Source: Theobroma cacao
Taxonomy: Eukaryota > Streptophyta > Magnoliopsida > Malvales > Malvaceae
Assembly (NCBI RefSeq): GCF_000208745.1
Contig: NC_030854.1
Location: 9,882,675 to 9,946,674, forward strand
Reading direction: 5' to 3'
DNA length: 64,000 bases
Numbering within the stretch: the first letter of the stretch is position 1; every line of letters begins with the position of its first letter. A program made the position numbers and the translations under genes. This document shows, piece by piece, positions 33,222 to 44,939 of the stretch. The notes under the pieces are model-generated. The model was not told where the DNA came from and did no database searches. It worked only from the letters and a program-made list of their open reading frames with translations.

Positions 33222-34189
33222 TTAGTTGATGAAGATTCCTTCCTCACTTTGTTTGATTTGAAGACCAAGGAAGTACTTCAGCTCTCCCATCATGCTCATT
33301 TCAAATTCACCCTGCATTTTCTTAGCAAAGTTCTTGCATAAAGCCTCATTAGTTGCACCAAATACAATGTCATCCACATATATTTGCACAATAATTAAAT
33401 CATTTAGATATCTTTTTATGAACAATGTAGTATCGATGTTGCCTCTATCATACCCTTTTTCAACTAGAAATTTTGAAAGCCTTTCATACCAAGCTCTAGA
33501 AGATTGTTTCAATCCATACAAGGCTTTATGAAGTTTGAAAACATGATCAAATTTTTCAAAGTCTTCAAAACCAGGTGGTTGTTCTACATACACTTCCTCT
33601 TGAATTAATCCATTTAAGAATGCACTTTTTACATCCATTTGGAACAGTTTAAAATTCATGAAACATGCAAAAGCTAGCAACAACCTTATGGCTTAAATTC
33701 TAGCAACTGGAGCAAAGGTTTCATCATAATCTATTCCTTGTTCTTGGTTGTATCCTTTTGCTACCAACCTAGCTTTATTTCTAACTACATTTTCTTGCTC
33801 ATCTACCTTATTTCTAAATACCCATTTAGTACCAACAATAGGGTGATTTGAAGGCCTAGGTACCAATGACCATACACAACTCCTTATGAATTGATCAAGT
33901 TCTTCTTGCATGGCCATTATCCAACTTTCCTTTTTTCAACTTATTCAAAGTTTTTAGGTTCAATTTGAGATATAAAAGCTGAAAACTCACAAGTTTCTCT
34001 AGTTGCTTTCCTAGTTTTAACTCCTTGTGAAATGTCACCTATTACTTGGTCTTATGGGTGATCTCTTACAAATCTCCAACTCCTTAGTAGATCATCATGC
34101 TGATTTTCTGCTCTTTGCAGATTTTCTAGAGGTGGAGTTTCATTTTCTCTTCTAGGTTAGCTTTCTTCATTATTTTTATTGTTTTCTAA
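33222..34189 (-). pseudogene. Element B reverse transcriptase (RVT_2), N-terminal part
   Basis: Reads the RVT_2 start ([57 protein letters not shown]) at 33917-33693. A TAA follows where C has Glu, and then 33683-33222 with FQMDVKSAFLNG and the intact catalytic box IYVDDIVFG. The region upstream of 33917 is the linker, cut at 34189 by the solo LTR S2. Confidence 0.9.
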
Positions 34190-36813
34190 TGTAAAGCCCG
34201 ACCTTATAAAATACTTTTCATGACATACATGTGATGGATAGCATGTTTACATACTAGGAGAGCCTCGAAAAATAAAAAAAAGTTGGCACTATACCTAAAG
34301 GTACAATAAAGTTGATCTAAGTCTCGAACTAGGTCAAATAGGGATTTTTAAGCTGAAATTCAAAATTTTACAGTTCAGGAATGACTTAAAATGGTGATTC
34401 AGAGTTCGAGGATCAATTCAGAGTCAAATCGAAATTTTCACTATCTAAGGGTAAAATGGTAATTTTGCCACCTCGAGGGTAAATTGGTAAATTTTTACCC
34501 CCGACACTTGTCAAGACCAAGGGATTTTATTCATCATGGAAATGGATAAATATGAGCAAATGTGTGGTGGAGAATTAAAGAATTAAAAGAAAAATATTTA
34601 AAGTGTGGACCAATCACAAAATGCCACGTGTCAAGCTTTATTATCTTATTATTAAGCTATAAAAATCAGCATAGAATCAGCCCATTCTCACCATAAGAGT
34701 TGGCCAAGCAAGAAAACAAGAGAGGAAAGAAAGAAAATAAGGAAAACAAACCCTAGCCAAGGAAAATTCAAGTGAAAGTGTGAAAATCCAAGAATTAAGC
34801 AAGGTAAAGTGAAAATTCTTTATTTTTACTTGAGATTTACATTACCCATGCTTTATTTTCTTATTTCTATGGTTGAGAAGTATGATTTCATAGTGAATAA
34901 GTGGTAGGCCGAATGGGTATGGTAAGAGAAATGATGTTGGAATTGTTTGATTTTAAGTTATGTTAGTGATTAAGGTTAGTTTAGGATATTTAGAAGCAAA
35001 ACAACAAGAAAAGAATCCATTTTGCCTAAGAATCTTCATTGGCCAAATCTTCCTTGATGTGTGTGGGTGATGGATTGTTATTATTTCAAGAGAAATGGCT
35101 TAGAAAATGATGAATAATGGTGAGAAAATTAAGTAGGAAAAATCACAATGTTAGTGCACTGTAATGGCCAAATTTTTCCATGAAGAAATGGGAAGGTTTT
35201 GATGTTGAAATTGGTGTTATTTGAGTAATGTTTGGTGAATTGAGGTATTAGAAAAGAAATGGAGTAATTTGAGATTAAATTGGATGCGTCAGTAATTTAA
35301 TCAGGTGATAGGTCAAATTAGGTCAACATCGTGTTTAAGCGGTTGACCGAGCATTCCATGCATTCATTTAGATTTAGAGGGCTTGAAATAGTTTATGACA
35401 AATTGACACAAATTATTGAATTTTGCGTCATGTGTGATGTATAGGTGGTGAGCTATTTGATAAGGACAAAGAGATTACACCAAAGACCGGGACTAGGAGT
35501 ATTTCTACTCCTGATACTGTGAGTAACCTTACTATCATCTTAATTATCTAGAGTGGTTTTTATCTGATTTTGTGATTTTATGGAAAATGAGTTAAATGGT
35601 AAATCCTTATGTTTTATAAGTAATATGTGTTTAAATAAATTGATTTCATAAATTGTTTTGAAATTGAATTATGGTTTTGAAAATAGAGTAATTGGAGACC
35701 ACTTGATGTGTTGTAAATTTATGGTTTTAAATTGAATGGCTTATGACAATATATGAGCATGAATGGCTAAACTGATTTTTGGTGTTAGAATTATTTGTAC
35801 TGTGTATTCAGCCTTGAGAGGCTACGTTGCGATAAATTGCCATGTCATGCAGATAAAAATTTTATAAATCAGGTGGTAAATAAAATAATCCATAATTCCT
35901 GCAGTGGAGGTTCTGTGGACCAATCTAAGAGAAGGGGCACAGAATCAGATGTACCTTACCTCGATCGGAGAGCTGTGTGGAGGGTGTGTTTGGAGGTAAA
36001 GATTTAAGTGCACTTCACATGGACCACCGCGTGAGAGTGAGACTCAGCCAACGTCAAGGCATGGCTAGATTTTCAAATGTAAAAATATGTTCATGTGTGT
36101 ACTACACTAAACAGCCTTGGCGGTCTCGATCAGATGCCTAGGCCAAGGCATCCCCGGGAATGATTTTGGCAGGAGCCAAGTTTTGTGAAATACATAAGCC
36201 AAGTTGATTATTTGAGTAAATTGATTATTGATGTTATGAAAAACATACTAGAATGGAATATCTTACTTGTCTCCATTTACTCGACTTTAGATGGTTTAGA
36301 TGGTATCTGTTTACTCACTGGGATTTTATAATCTCACCACCCTCAATTCCCCACATTTTAGGCTCGGGATAGCCGGTAGATAGGCGATTGCGTCAAGGAC
36401 TTCAGTTAGCCTTGCATCGACAAAATTGTAAGTTCACAAACTTCTACCTTATTAGTTTAGTTGAGGGCCCACATGTTATTGTAAAAGTAATTTTATACTT
36501 TAGTTATCTGCTTTAAAGTACATATGAATATATTTAGCTTTTACACACCATGTTTTTGGCTAGTTTCGGTATTTTCGAGAAAAAATGACGAAAATGCCCC
36601 TATGAGCCAAAAAATAATATTATATTGTTTTGATTTGGAAATGACTTATGATTTCTTGAAATGCAAGATTTAATAACTGTCACTCACCGAGGAGATGCAA
36701 AAGCTGATGTTAAGCCTTGCGGGTTTCCGATCAGCATTCCGAGTAATGAGTGCTTATCGGGACATCGCGACGATTGGTTGTCATGGGCTCGATGGGAGTT
36801 CCGGGTTGTGACA
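34190..36813 (+). mobile_element. Solo LTR S2 (gypsy/chromovirus type) in element B
   Basis: 2624 bp with a perfect target duplication, tctaa at 34185-34189 and 36814-36818. It starts TGTAAAGCCCGACC and ends GGTTGTGACA, recognisably related to the A LTR. The undisturbed insertion site is visible in element C near 46630. No internal domain is present. Confidence 0.9.
34610..34665 (+). promoter_or_regulatory. S2 promoter: CCAAT, G-box and TATA
   Basis: CCAAT at 34610-34614, CACGTG at 34625-34630 and TATAAAAA at 34658-34665, about 470 bp into the LTR. The same order with similar spacing occurs in S4, and with a decayed G-box in S3. Confidence 0.65.
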
Positions 36814-36818
36814 TCTAA

Positions 36819-37660
36819 GCTCATTTCCTCCATTTGTTTTTCTAGGACTTCTACATCATCATCATCATCATCATCATGAACTTCTTTTTGTAAAGCATTT
36901 GACTTATCAAAAACTACATGAATTGATTCTTCAACAGTCAAGGTCCTTTTGTTAAAAACTTTATAGGCCTTTGAGTTTAAAGTATATCCTTAAAATATTG
37001 CTTCATCACTCTTTGCATCAAACTTCCCTAAGGGCTGTTTTCCATTGTTCAATACAAAGCATTTACAGCTAAAACTCCTAAGGTGAGAAATATTTGGTTT
37101 CCTACCTTTATAAAGTTCATATGGAGTCTTTGAAATCAAGGGTCTTATTGAGACTCTAATAAGAATATAAGCTGTTGTATTTACTGCCTCATCCCAAAGA
37201 TATTTAGGTAGGCTGTTCTCACATAGCATGGCCCTAGGTATTTCTTTCAAGGTTCGGTTTTTCCTCTCTACAACTCCATTTTGCTAGGGTGTCCTAGGTG
37301 TAGAAAAATTGTGATCCAACCTCTTTTCATTGCAAAATTTTTCAAACTCATCATTTTCAAATTCTCTTCCATGATCACTTCTTATGTTAACTATGGCTAG
37401 TCCTTTTTCATTTTCTACTTTCTTACAATGACTTAAGAATGCTTGAAGAGAATCATTCTTATGAGCAAGAAAATAAACCCAAGTATATCTAGAATAGTCA
37501 TCAACTATCACAAAGCCATAAGATTTTCCTCCTAAGCTAGTTATGCTTATTGGACCAAATAGATCAATGTGTAACAATTCAAGAGGTCTTGATGTTGACA
37601 CTATCTTCTTAGTCTTAAAGGATGTCTTAACTTGTTTTCCTAGTTGGCAAGCATCACATA
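36819..37660 (-). pseudogene. Element B integrase and downstream linker
   Basis: Core: HIDLFGPISITSLGGKS (first Asp, about 37575), IVDDYSRYTW, NIRSDHGREFEN (second Asp, about 37375) and QNGVVERKNRT (Glu, about 37260), with a TAG between PRTP and QNG where Gln is expected. Then LWDEAVNTTAYIL, TPYELYKGRKPN and LRSFSCKCFV. A stop at 36990 precedes the linker, which holds a run of seven Asp codons encoded by a (CAT)8 tract at 36854-36877, next to the S2 insertion point. Confidence 0.88.
36854..36877 (+). repeat. (CAT)8 microsatellite in element B pol linker
   Basis: Eight perfect CAT units coding poly-Asp on the minus strand. Element C has only a short NDADD-like segment here. Confidence 0.9.
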
Positions 37661-38165
37661 TCCTATCATTTTCAAATTTTAACTCGGCAGTCCAGCAACA
37701 AGATTTTTCTTAATTAATTTTGACATAGTATGCATGCTCACATGTCCTAATCTCCTATGCCATAGCCAACTATCATTTTCAGCATTTGCAACAAGACATA
37801 CTTCACTATTTACTTCAAGATCTTCAAGAAAAATCACATACATATTTTTCAAACTTTTTCCTATAAATGAGATTTTATTTGTACTCATATCTATCACTTA
37901 ACACTTAGTTGAATCAAAACATACCTTAAATCCTTTATCAAATAATTGACTAATACTTAGTAAATTATGCTTTAAGCCTTTAACCAAAAACACATGACTG
38001 ATTTGAGTCTGGAAATTCTTACCAACTGTACCTATACCATAGATTCTACCTTTTGAATCATCTCTAAAGGATACGGTTCCTCATTTTCTCTTATCCAGCT
38101 GAGTAAACAGCATTTCATGTCCTGTCATGTGCCGTGAATAGCCACTGTCCAAGTACTAAGGCTGT
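37661..38165 (-). pseudogene. Element B protease and GAG_pre-integrase finger
   Basis: The protease active site is LDSGYSRHMTG (about 38150-38115) with D-S-G intact. Then comes SFRDDSKG, the C-terminal protease block, and the HHCC finger: LWHRRLGHVSM (about 37765) and ICDACQLGKQ (about 37650). Stops at about 38090 and 37898 break the frame. Protease would mature the polyprotein; the finger aids integrase. Confidence 0.85.
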
Positions 38166-39863
38166 TTCTTCTTGAGTTGAGCTCTTGAACATGTCTCCTT
38201 TAAGTCCAGCTCAACCTACAAAACAGAATTTCAATTTTTCTTTATAGGTACGTATACTTTGATGGGTCCTTGAGTGTTAGTTGCAACAAAGGATCCCTTA
38301 GGAACCCAGATTTTCTTAACTTTTTGCACTATTTTTTTCTTAAAACACTCATATGATAAATGACCATGTTTACCATAATTATAACATCTAGGTAATGCTT
38401 TAGCTGAATTTTTATTATGGTATACATTTCTTTTTGAAGATTCATCTTTCAGACATTTAAGAGCTGTGTTTTCATCATGAATTATTTGCAATGCTTCAAA
38501 CTTATTTTCTAGCTCTTGTTTTAAAACCTCAAAGTCTATTTTTGAGTGTTCTAACTCAACTTGCAAAATATTTCGTTGCTCAAAAACAGAAGTAAATTCT
38601 TGTTTGATTTGTTACAAATCATTTTCAAGTAATGTAGCCTTTTTCTTCAATGATTTGTATTTTGAAAAAGTTTTTCAAATTCATCATAAAGGCACTCATA
38701 CTCATCTTGTAAATCATCATAAAACTTAATGCAAGGGGATAAGGATACCTCTGTTTCATCCTCTTGTGGCATTAAATAGATGTATGCGCTTTCCTAAGAT
38801 TTTTCATCATCAGTTTCAGAGCTTGATGTGTCACTGTCCGACCATGTAGCTGCCAACATTGTTTTCTTGGATTCTTATTTTTCTTGGGAGTTTCATCTTT
38901 CAGCAATGGACACTCGGACTTGAAGTGACTAGGTTTCTTACACTCGTAGCAGATGAGCTCCTCCTTTTTGTTGGAGTCAATTTTGTTTTTGTTTTTCCAC
39001 GAGGCACCTTGGTCTTTCCTGAAACCTCTTCTAACTAGCCTTCAGTTTCTTCTGCTCATTAGCTTTCTGAATTTTCTTGCAACCAGAGCTAATTCTTCAT
39101 CATCATCATAGGAAAGCTCTTTTAGATCTTCTTCAAGGATGCTGGCTTTAAGTGCAATACTCTTTTTCTTTTCTTTTGCTTCATTTCGATTTTTTTTTCT
39201 TCTTCCTTAAGCTCCAGCTCATGAGTGAGAAGAGAACCACAAATCTCATCAAGTGTGATGATTTTCAGATCTTTAGCTTTTTTAATGGTAGTCACTTTAG
39301 GCTTCCAGTTTTTTGGTAGACTCCTAAGCAATCATTTTTACTAATTCATGTTCAGGGATAGGCTTGCGTAGCTGACTTAATTTATTTGTGATGTTTGTAA
39401 ACCTATCAAACATGCTGGTGATGTCTTCACCAGGCTCCATTTTGAACATTTTATAATTATGTGTCAGCAGAGAAATTTTGGTCTCTTTTACCTGAGAAGT
39501 CCCTTCATGAATTATTCTAAGTTTTTCCCACACTTGCTTAGCTATTGTACAGCTTGAGACTTTGTTAAATTCAGTGGGGGTTAATGCACAATGCAAAGTG
39601 TTGATGGCCTTAAAATTTATTTGAACTTTTTTAGTTTTAGCCTCAGTCCATTCAGACCTTGGCTTGGGCATCAACTCATTTGTCACTACATTCACAGTTG
39701 AGGGCATAAAGGGTCCATCAGTTATGACATCCCACATTTCATAGTCTATAGCCCTAATATAGATTAACATTCTTTTTCTCCAATAAAGGTAATTAGAGCC
39801 ATCAAAAAGAGGTGGTTTGTTTGTTGATTGACCCTCAGTAACTACTAATTTTTAAAGAGCCAT
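38166..39863 (-). pseudogene. Element B gag (UBN2-type, coiled coil, CCHC)
   Basis: The start at ATG 39863 matches the C start, but codon 4 is TAA where C has CAA. The UBN2 domain follows (FDGSNYLYW, YEMWDVITDGP, VWEKLRIIHEGTSQVKE, MFKMEPGEDITSMFDRF). After a frame change comes a Lys/Glu-rich helix (about 39250-39150). A complete CCHC knuckle (CYECKKPSHFKSEC) lies near 38910-38956, then a coiled coil (about 38650-38450), then a second knuckle whose second Cys is Tyr (CYNYGKHGHLSYEC, about 38345-38390). The long Gag with helical C-terminus fits Sireviruses. Confidence 0.85.
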
Positions 39864-39907
39864 ATGGATCCTTCCTAAGGATGTTAAGCCTTAAAAACAG
39901 GGAACTA

Positions 39908-39919
39908 GCTTTGATACCA
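39908..39919 (-). other. Primer-binding site of element B
   Basis: TGGTATCAAAGC on the minus strand, two bases inside the LTR: initiator-Met type with one change. Confidence 0.85.
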
Positions 39920-39921
39920 AT

Positions 39922-40982
39922 TGTTGGTCCCTATAATATGTGCTAGAGGGAGGGTTAATAGCACAATTTGGCTCTTAACAATATTGGAAACAAATTTTTA
40001 GAACTTAAGAAAATAAAAACAGAGTATAAGATGCATAACAATTTAGAGTGGTTCGGTCAAAGACCTACATCTACTACCTTGATTATCCAACCAAGGATTT
40101 TCTCACAAATCCACTATGAACAGGTGAAATTCACAAGCTCTCACCAAGCTTTAAAATAGCTTTTACCAGGCTCAACCAAAACCTTTTACACTAGTTTTTC
40201 ACGAGCTAAACTAAAACCCCAAGGTGGTGTTCCAAGGCTTAACCACAACCTACAACAATCAAGTTATCCCAAGCTTGAATAACCCCTTAGAGTGACTTTC
40301 TCACTCTAAGAATACAAGAGAAGTAGTAAAAGAAAGTACCTATGATCACTGGATGATCTGATTGGTACAAGATTGAGTGCTAAATACAAATGCAAAGAGT
40401 AGGCAATTAAGTGCAGACAAGTGCAATGAAGTTTTTCTGGTTTTTCTACCTTCTATAGCTCAAATCTCATTCAAGGCTTCAAAAACTTGTTTCTCATTGT
40501 TGGAAGACCCTTTTATACTTGGAGATGCAACTCTGATGGCAGTTTGACAGTTATGGCTGTTGAAAATAGTAGAGGATGAGTTCTAGCCGTTAATCTGTCT
40601 TGTAGTGCTCTGGTTTAAATTGCAGATAGAGAGCTCTTAGTCGACTGACTTGGTCGACTAAGTTGATTATGTTTCTGGTTTACAGATCTTAGTATAGAGC
40701 AGTTAGTCGACTAAGTTGATTCTGTTTCTCAAACTCTTCAGCCCGTCATTTCTCCAATTTGAAACTTTAATCAACCAACATTTTTCCTTGTTTCACCAAT
40801 AAGCTTCCTCTTTGTTAGACAATAACATCTTATTGATTTTATCCCTCTTTTTTTTTCAAGAATACTCTTTGAAGAGTTAATAAATTAATTTCATATATTA
40901 ATTTCCTGCACACTCAAGTAAAGGTATTAGACACACATAAATGGGAATGTTTTATTATCATCAAAAACTAATGGAGCCAACA
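39922..40982 (-). repeat. Element B right LTR (5' LTR of the element)
   Basis: 1061 bp, starting TGTTGGTCCC and ending GCCAACA on the plus strand, followed by the target duplication ggatt. TATAAAAG is at 40510-40517 (minus). GTCGAC sites are at 40641/40654, with a lone site at 40707. Compared with the left LTR, the second partner of pair 2 is deleted. Confidence 0.92.
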
Positions 40983-41951
40983 GGATTTTCCAAACCAAAT
41001 AACTATAAACAGCGGAATTCCTAAGCTCCCACCAAGCTTTTACAATAGCTTTTCACAAGCTTAGCCACAACCTTTAATAATGGTTTTTCTTGGGATCAAC
41101 CAAAACCCAAAACTAACTTTTCCTAGGCTGAGTTAGAACCTATACACTTAATCAAGCTAACCCAAGCTTGATCAATCCCTTTAGAGTAACTCGCTCACTC
41201 TAAGTAATTAAGGAGAACAGAAATAAAGAAGTATCTATGATCACTAACCTAATCTGAATGGTACAAGATGAAGTGTTTAACTCTATTACAAGGATTGGAG
41301 TGAAGTGCAAAAAGTATGTAGAGAATTTTTTCTATTTTTGAGCTCTTTTTTATCTTGGAAGCATCTAATAATGTTCTTAGCCGTTGGAAGTGCCTTATAC
41401 ACTTGAAAAACTAATTCAAATGGATGTTTGATAGTTTTTGACCGTTGGGAAACAGTTTGGAGTCAATTCTAGCTGTTAATCTGTCTTCTAGCATTCAAAT
41501 TCAAATCTTCAAACAGAATGCTCTTTGTCGACTAACTATGCTTCTTAGTCGATTAAGTCGTCTTTGTCATTGAACCCAGTTTCTAGCAGTAAGCTCTTAG
41601 TCGACTAACTATGCTTCTTAGTCGACTAAATCATCTCTATCTCTAAACTCAATTTCTGGCAGTAAGCTCTTAGTCGATTAACTAAGCTTCTTAGTCAATT
41701 AGGTCATCTTTGTCTCTGAACCCAGTTTTTTCACTTTTGAGTTTTAGTTGACTAACTCCCTTGGTTATCTAACTAAGAGGCTTCTGTTTTGTGGCTCAAT
41801 TATAGCTCCTCATTCTTATGAGTTTTAACATTTGGTTTTTAGTGATTAATTCATTTTTGACATACATTTTCATCCTGCACACTTAAGTAGTTTGGTTAGA
41901 CATAAATTAGTGGGAATGTTTTATTATCATCAAAAACTAATGGAGCCAACA
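40983..41951 (-). repeat. Element C left LTR, inner part
   Basis: Resumes after B with ggattttccaaacc, as in the right LTR near 52432, and ends GAGCCAACA. It contains a putative TATA (TATAAG, minus, 41394-41399). Confidence 0.9.
41524..41776 (-). repeat. Array of paired TTAGTCGACTAA palindromes, element C left LTR
   Basis: Four pairs with core starts at 41528/41549, 41601/41622, 41674/41695 and 41748/41769. Every within-pair spacing is 21 bp, and pair-to-pair spacing is 73, 73 and 74 bp. The array sits 130-380 bp upstream of the putative TATA on the minus strand. The right LTR has three pairs with the same 21-bp spacing. Confidence 0.92.
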
Positions 41952-41967
41952 ATCTCCCCTTTTTTTA
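41952..41967 (-). other. Polypurine tract of element C
   Basis: TAAAAAAAGGGGAGAT on the minus strand, directly next to the LTR. Confidence 0.8.
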
Positions 41968-42569
41968 TGATGACAAAACATTCCTTGATTAATAGCACAA
42001 TGTCTATTAGTTCCTTTTTGTTCTGCATAAAATGAGGATTTTCTCCCCTGAATGTGTGCTCCCCCTTAATGTATGGATGATTTTATTATTCAATTTAGCA
42101 AGTTTTTATCTATCTCTTAAAGAAAATAACAATTATAGATTCTGACATTTAACAGAATATTTTTGTACAGCCTTACAGAATAATCAGCTATAGGTGATAG
42201 AAATATCATTCATTGTCATCAGCATATTTTCAACAAATCATATCCTTTCCAAAAATAAATGCCATTAACCATCCAACAGAAATATCATATATCATAAAAG
42301 CACAAGTAGCATCCATTTTCATTTTAAAAATAGTTTCCATTCACAATTCAACAGAACAACCATTAAAATAAGTTATCAACAAGTTATCAACATCCAATTT
42401 TCAACCATCAGCACCAAAATAACATAAACAACCCAATATCGTCAGAGTCAGATTTAGATTCCTAAATTACCCCTAAATTACTTTTACTTTCTCCTTACTT
42501 TCTATCTCCCTTTTTGCTTTCTATTTCTCCCTTTTTTTGTCATCAGCAAAACAAGGGTGGTCTACTAGT
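41968..42569 (-). other. Element C 3' non-coding stretch
   Basis: No gene is visible. AT-rich, with scattered CAGCA words on the plus strand like the matching region of B. Confidence 0.5.
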
Positions 42570-44457
42570 TTAGGAAGAGTCAGAGGGGGTGGACTCATCA
42601 GTTCCAAAATAGATATTGAGGGGTTCAAGAGATGGCACAGGTGAGGATTTTTGTGGGGAGGAATCAGAAGAAGATGAGTATGAAACTTGGAGTGGATCTT
42701 GAACAGAAGACTTGACTGAAGGTTTGGCTTTGTTAGCTAATATGGAAGATTTTCTCCTCTTAAGGAACTTGGACTTTGTTGCCATAATCTTTCTGCCTTT
42801 TTCAGTCGACTTGGGCTCATCTTGTGCAGATGCAGCGACTTTCCCTTTTTCTTTGCCAGTTTGTTCATTCTTCCCTAAGGTATGAACTGATTCAGGGGAT
42901 GCTTTTATAGATTTTGGTTTCTCTGCTCTACTCTTGGCTGCTTCCTTTTCAGCTTCTTCTTCCCTTACCATCTAATGAAAGACATCCATGATTAGAATTT
43001 ACTCAGAGTTTGTAGGGGATGGTTTATCTGTCTGTGCCTCATCATGCTGAGGAAAACTGTCAGTAAACGATCCTATCACTTCAGTACCTTCATTGGATTC
43101 TTTTTTATTTTTAGGTTCAGGGGTAGGTGATTTTCTTACTGGACTAGATTCTGGTTCATCACCTTCAGCTTGGAAAGTAAGATTTCAACAGCTTGTCCTG
43201 CTAGTGATAGACTTAGTGTTGCAGAAGTGTCTTCAGCTGCAAGACTAGAAGGTGATTTTCCTTTTTCTTTCATCACATTTTCCAACTCTTCTAACTTATC
43301 TTCAATTTTCTGTATCCTTGTAGACTGGTCAGTGAGTTTCCCATCAATCCTCATTAGCAAATTTAGAATCATTTCATTTGAAATCTGGGAAGAAGCTATC
43401 TGTGTAGGGATGGAATGCTCATCCCTTAGAGTAATTTTGAGGGTCTTGACAAACTTTTCTCTTTCTAGCTTGTACCCCATTTTTGGCAAACTTCCTAGAT
43501 AGATTGCTAGATCCCTACTCTTAACTTGGTCATTCTCAAATCTAGAACTCCATATCCCTTTTTTCTTTACTAGAGAAGTGATCAAATTTCCATAGGGCAG
43601 ATTAACTTTGTCAACCCGACAGATTCTTTTCATTCTCTCAATCATGAATCTTCCTAAATTGAGAAGAATAGCATTAAAAGCATGCTCCATTAGCCATATA
43701 TCTTGAAGGCTTACGTAGCTATAGCTACCGCTTCTTCCATGAATTGTTGAGGCTATAAAATAGTGCAGGATCCTAATTTTTGGACTTTTGATAAGCTTGC
43801 ATAGCTTTTACAAGAGTATTTTTCCTTTTGCCCAATGATTATTTCCCACAGAGATGATGGGTCATGATCCTCAAGAATTTCATACTCTCGCTCATTACAC
43901 TCAATTTTGAGCAAATTTCCCAAATCAGTGGTAGTGACCACAAACTTCTTTCCATTTAGAAACACATTCAGACCATCATCAACAAAATCCTCACGGTCAT
44001 CAAGTTCAGTCTCATCCAGTGCAATACTATCATAGAATTCTTTCACAAGGCTGGCACTATAGGTTCTGTTCTTAAAAACACTCAATTTCTTCAATTTTAT
44101 TTCTTCAAAGTAATCTGATAAACTCTCTTTAATTTTTGGAACCTCTTTAAAGCTCTCCCAATCAATATATTTCCCACATGAAATGGGTGCATTCTCTATC
44201 TTCCTAAATCTATACTTATGAGTTTTATTTCTAAATTTAATGGATGGAGGATTACCGTTTCTGATGAATTTTTCTTTTTCCTTTTTTTTCTCTAATTTTT
44301 GTTCTTTCTATTTTTGTTTCTTCCTAGTTTTCTCTGTCACTGAAGCTAACTCATCCTTTTTTCTTTTCTTTTGAATTTCAGATGGTGGACTCTCCTCCAT
44401 GGGTTGTTTTCCTTTCTTCTTTTCCAAAACATTAATGGGTAATGTGGATTTGGCCAT
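42570..44457 (-). pseudogene. Element C extra ORF downstream of pol (homologue of the B extra ORF)
   Basis: Starts at ATG 44457 (MAKSTLPINVLEKKKGK) with a strongly basic N-terminus, and is interrupted by TAG after about 49 codons (about 44310). The central domain follows (APISCGKYIDWESF, YSASLVKEFYDSI, GLNVFLNGKKFVV, DPSSLWEIIIG). A frame change near 43750 leads to 43690-43136, reading LNLGRFMIERMKRICRVDK, LPYGNLITSLVKKKGIW and a coiled coil. The tail 42971-42570 holds a basic motif (GRKIMATKSKFLKRRKSS) and a Ser-rich, acidic end. The protein differs at many positions from B, but motif order and frame are kept. No membrane segment is visible. Confidence 0.75.
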
Positions 44458-44939
44458 CGATTTTGAGCAATTTCAAACTTAGGGTTTTAAGAGTTTGAGA
44501 GGAAAAGGGTTTTGGTTTTGAGAGGTGTGGCTTCTGATGTGAGAAAATGAGGGGAGAAAGTGAGAAGTTAAGAGTGGTTTTTCTTCTTTAAAACCATCAG
44601 GCTCCCCCTTTTAAATGCTGTTAGTTACCCCCATTTTCAAAATTAAAAAATTTACCTCTCTTTTTAGTTTTAGTTTAGTAATTTTTCCTTTTCTCTTTCA
44701 CCAGTATGCTTGTCCTTTTCCTTAAATTTTGTCATTTTTATTTCAGTTTCTTAATTAACTAAGTTTTGCTCTTATCCGACTAAGTCTATTAACAAAAAGA
44801 ACCAGCATGCTCTTAGTTGGTTAAGCAATTCTCTTAACTAACTAAGTACTGTCCTATGAATGAAAAGCTCATAAATTTTCCTAAAGCTCCTGTACATTAA
44901 CCATTCTTAGATTTCTCCTAATTTCACAGAATCTTTCCT
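44458..44939 (-). other. Element C spacer between RNase H and the extra ORF
   Basis: Non-coding. It includes decayed TTAACTAACTAA/TTAGTTGGTTAA sites near 44755-44850, like the palindromes of the LTR array. Confidence 0.5.

Larger units (their letters stand above)
25559..40982 (-). mobile_element. Sirevirus-like Ty1/copia element B with nested solo LTRs S1 and S2
   Basis: A minus-strand copia element inserted in the left LTR of C with a perfect 5-bp target duplication, ggatt at 25554-25558 and 40983-40987. It starts TGTTGGTCCC and ends GAGCCAACA on the plus strand. LTRs are about 1.06 kb. Order on the minus strand: primer-binding site, gag, protease, integrase, RT, RNase H, extra ORF, polypurine tract. 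Two solo gypsy LTRs (S1 in its LTR, S2 between integrase and RT) account for about 5.3 kb. Genes are broken mainly by point stops. Confidence 0.92.
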
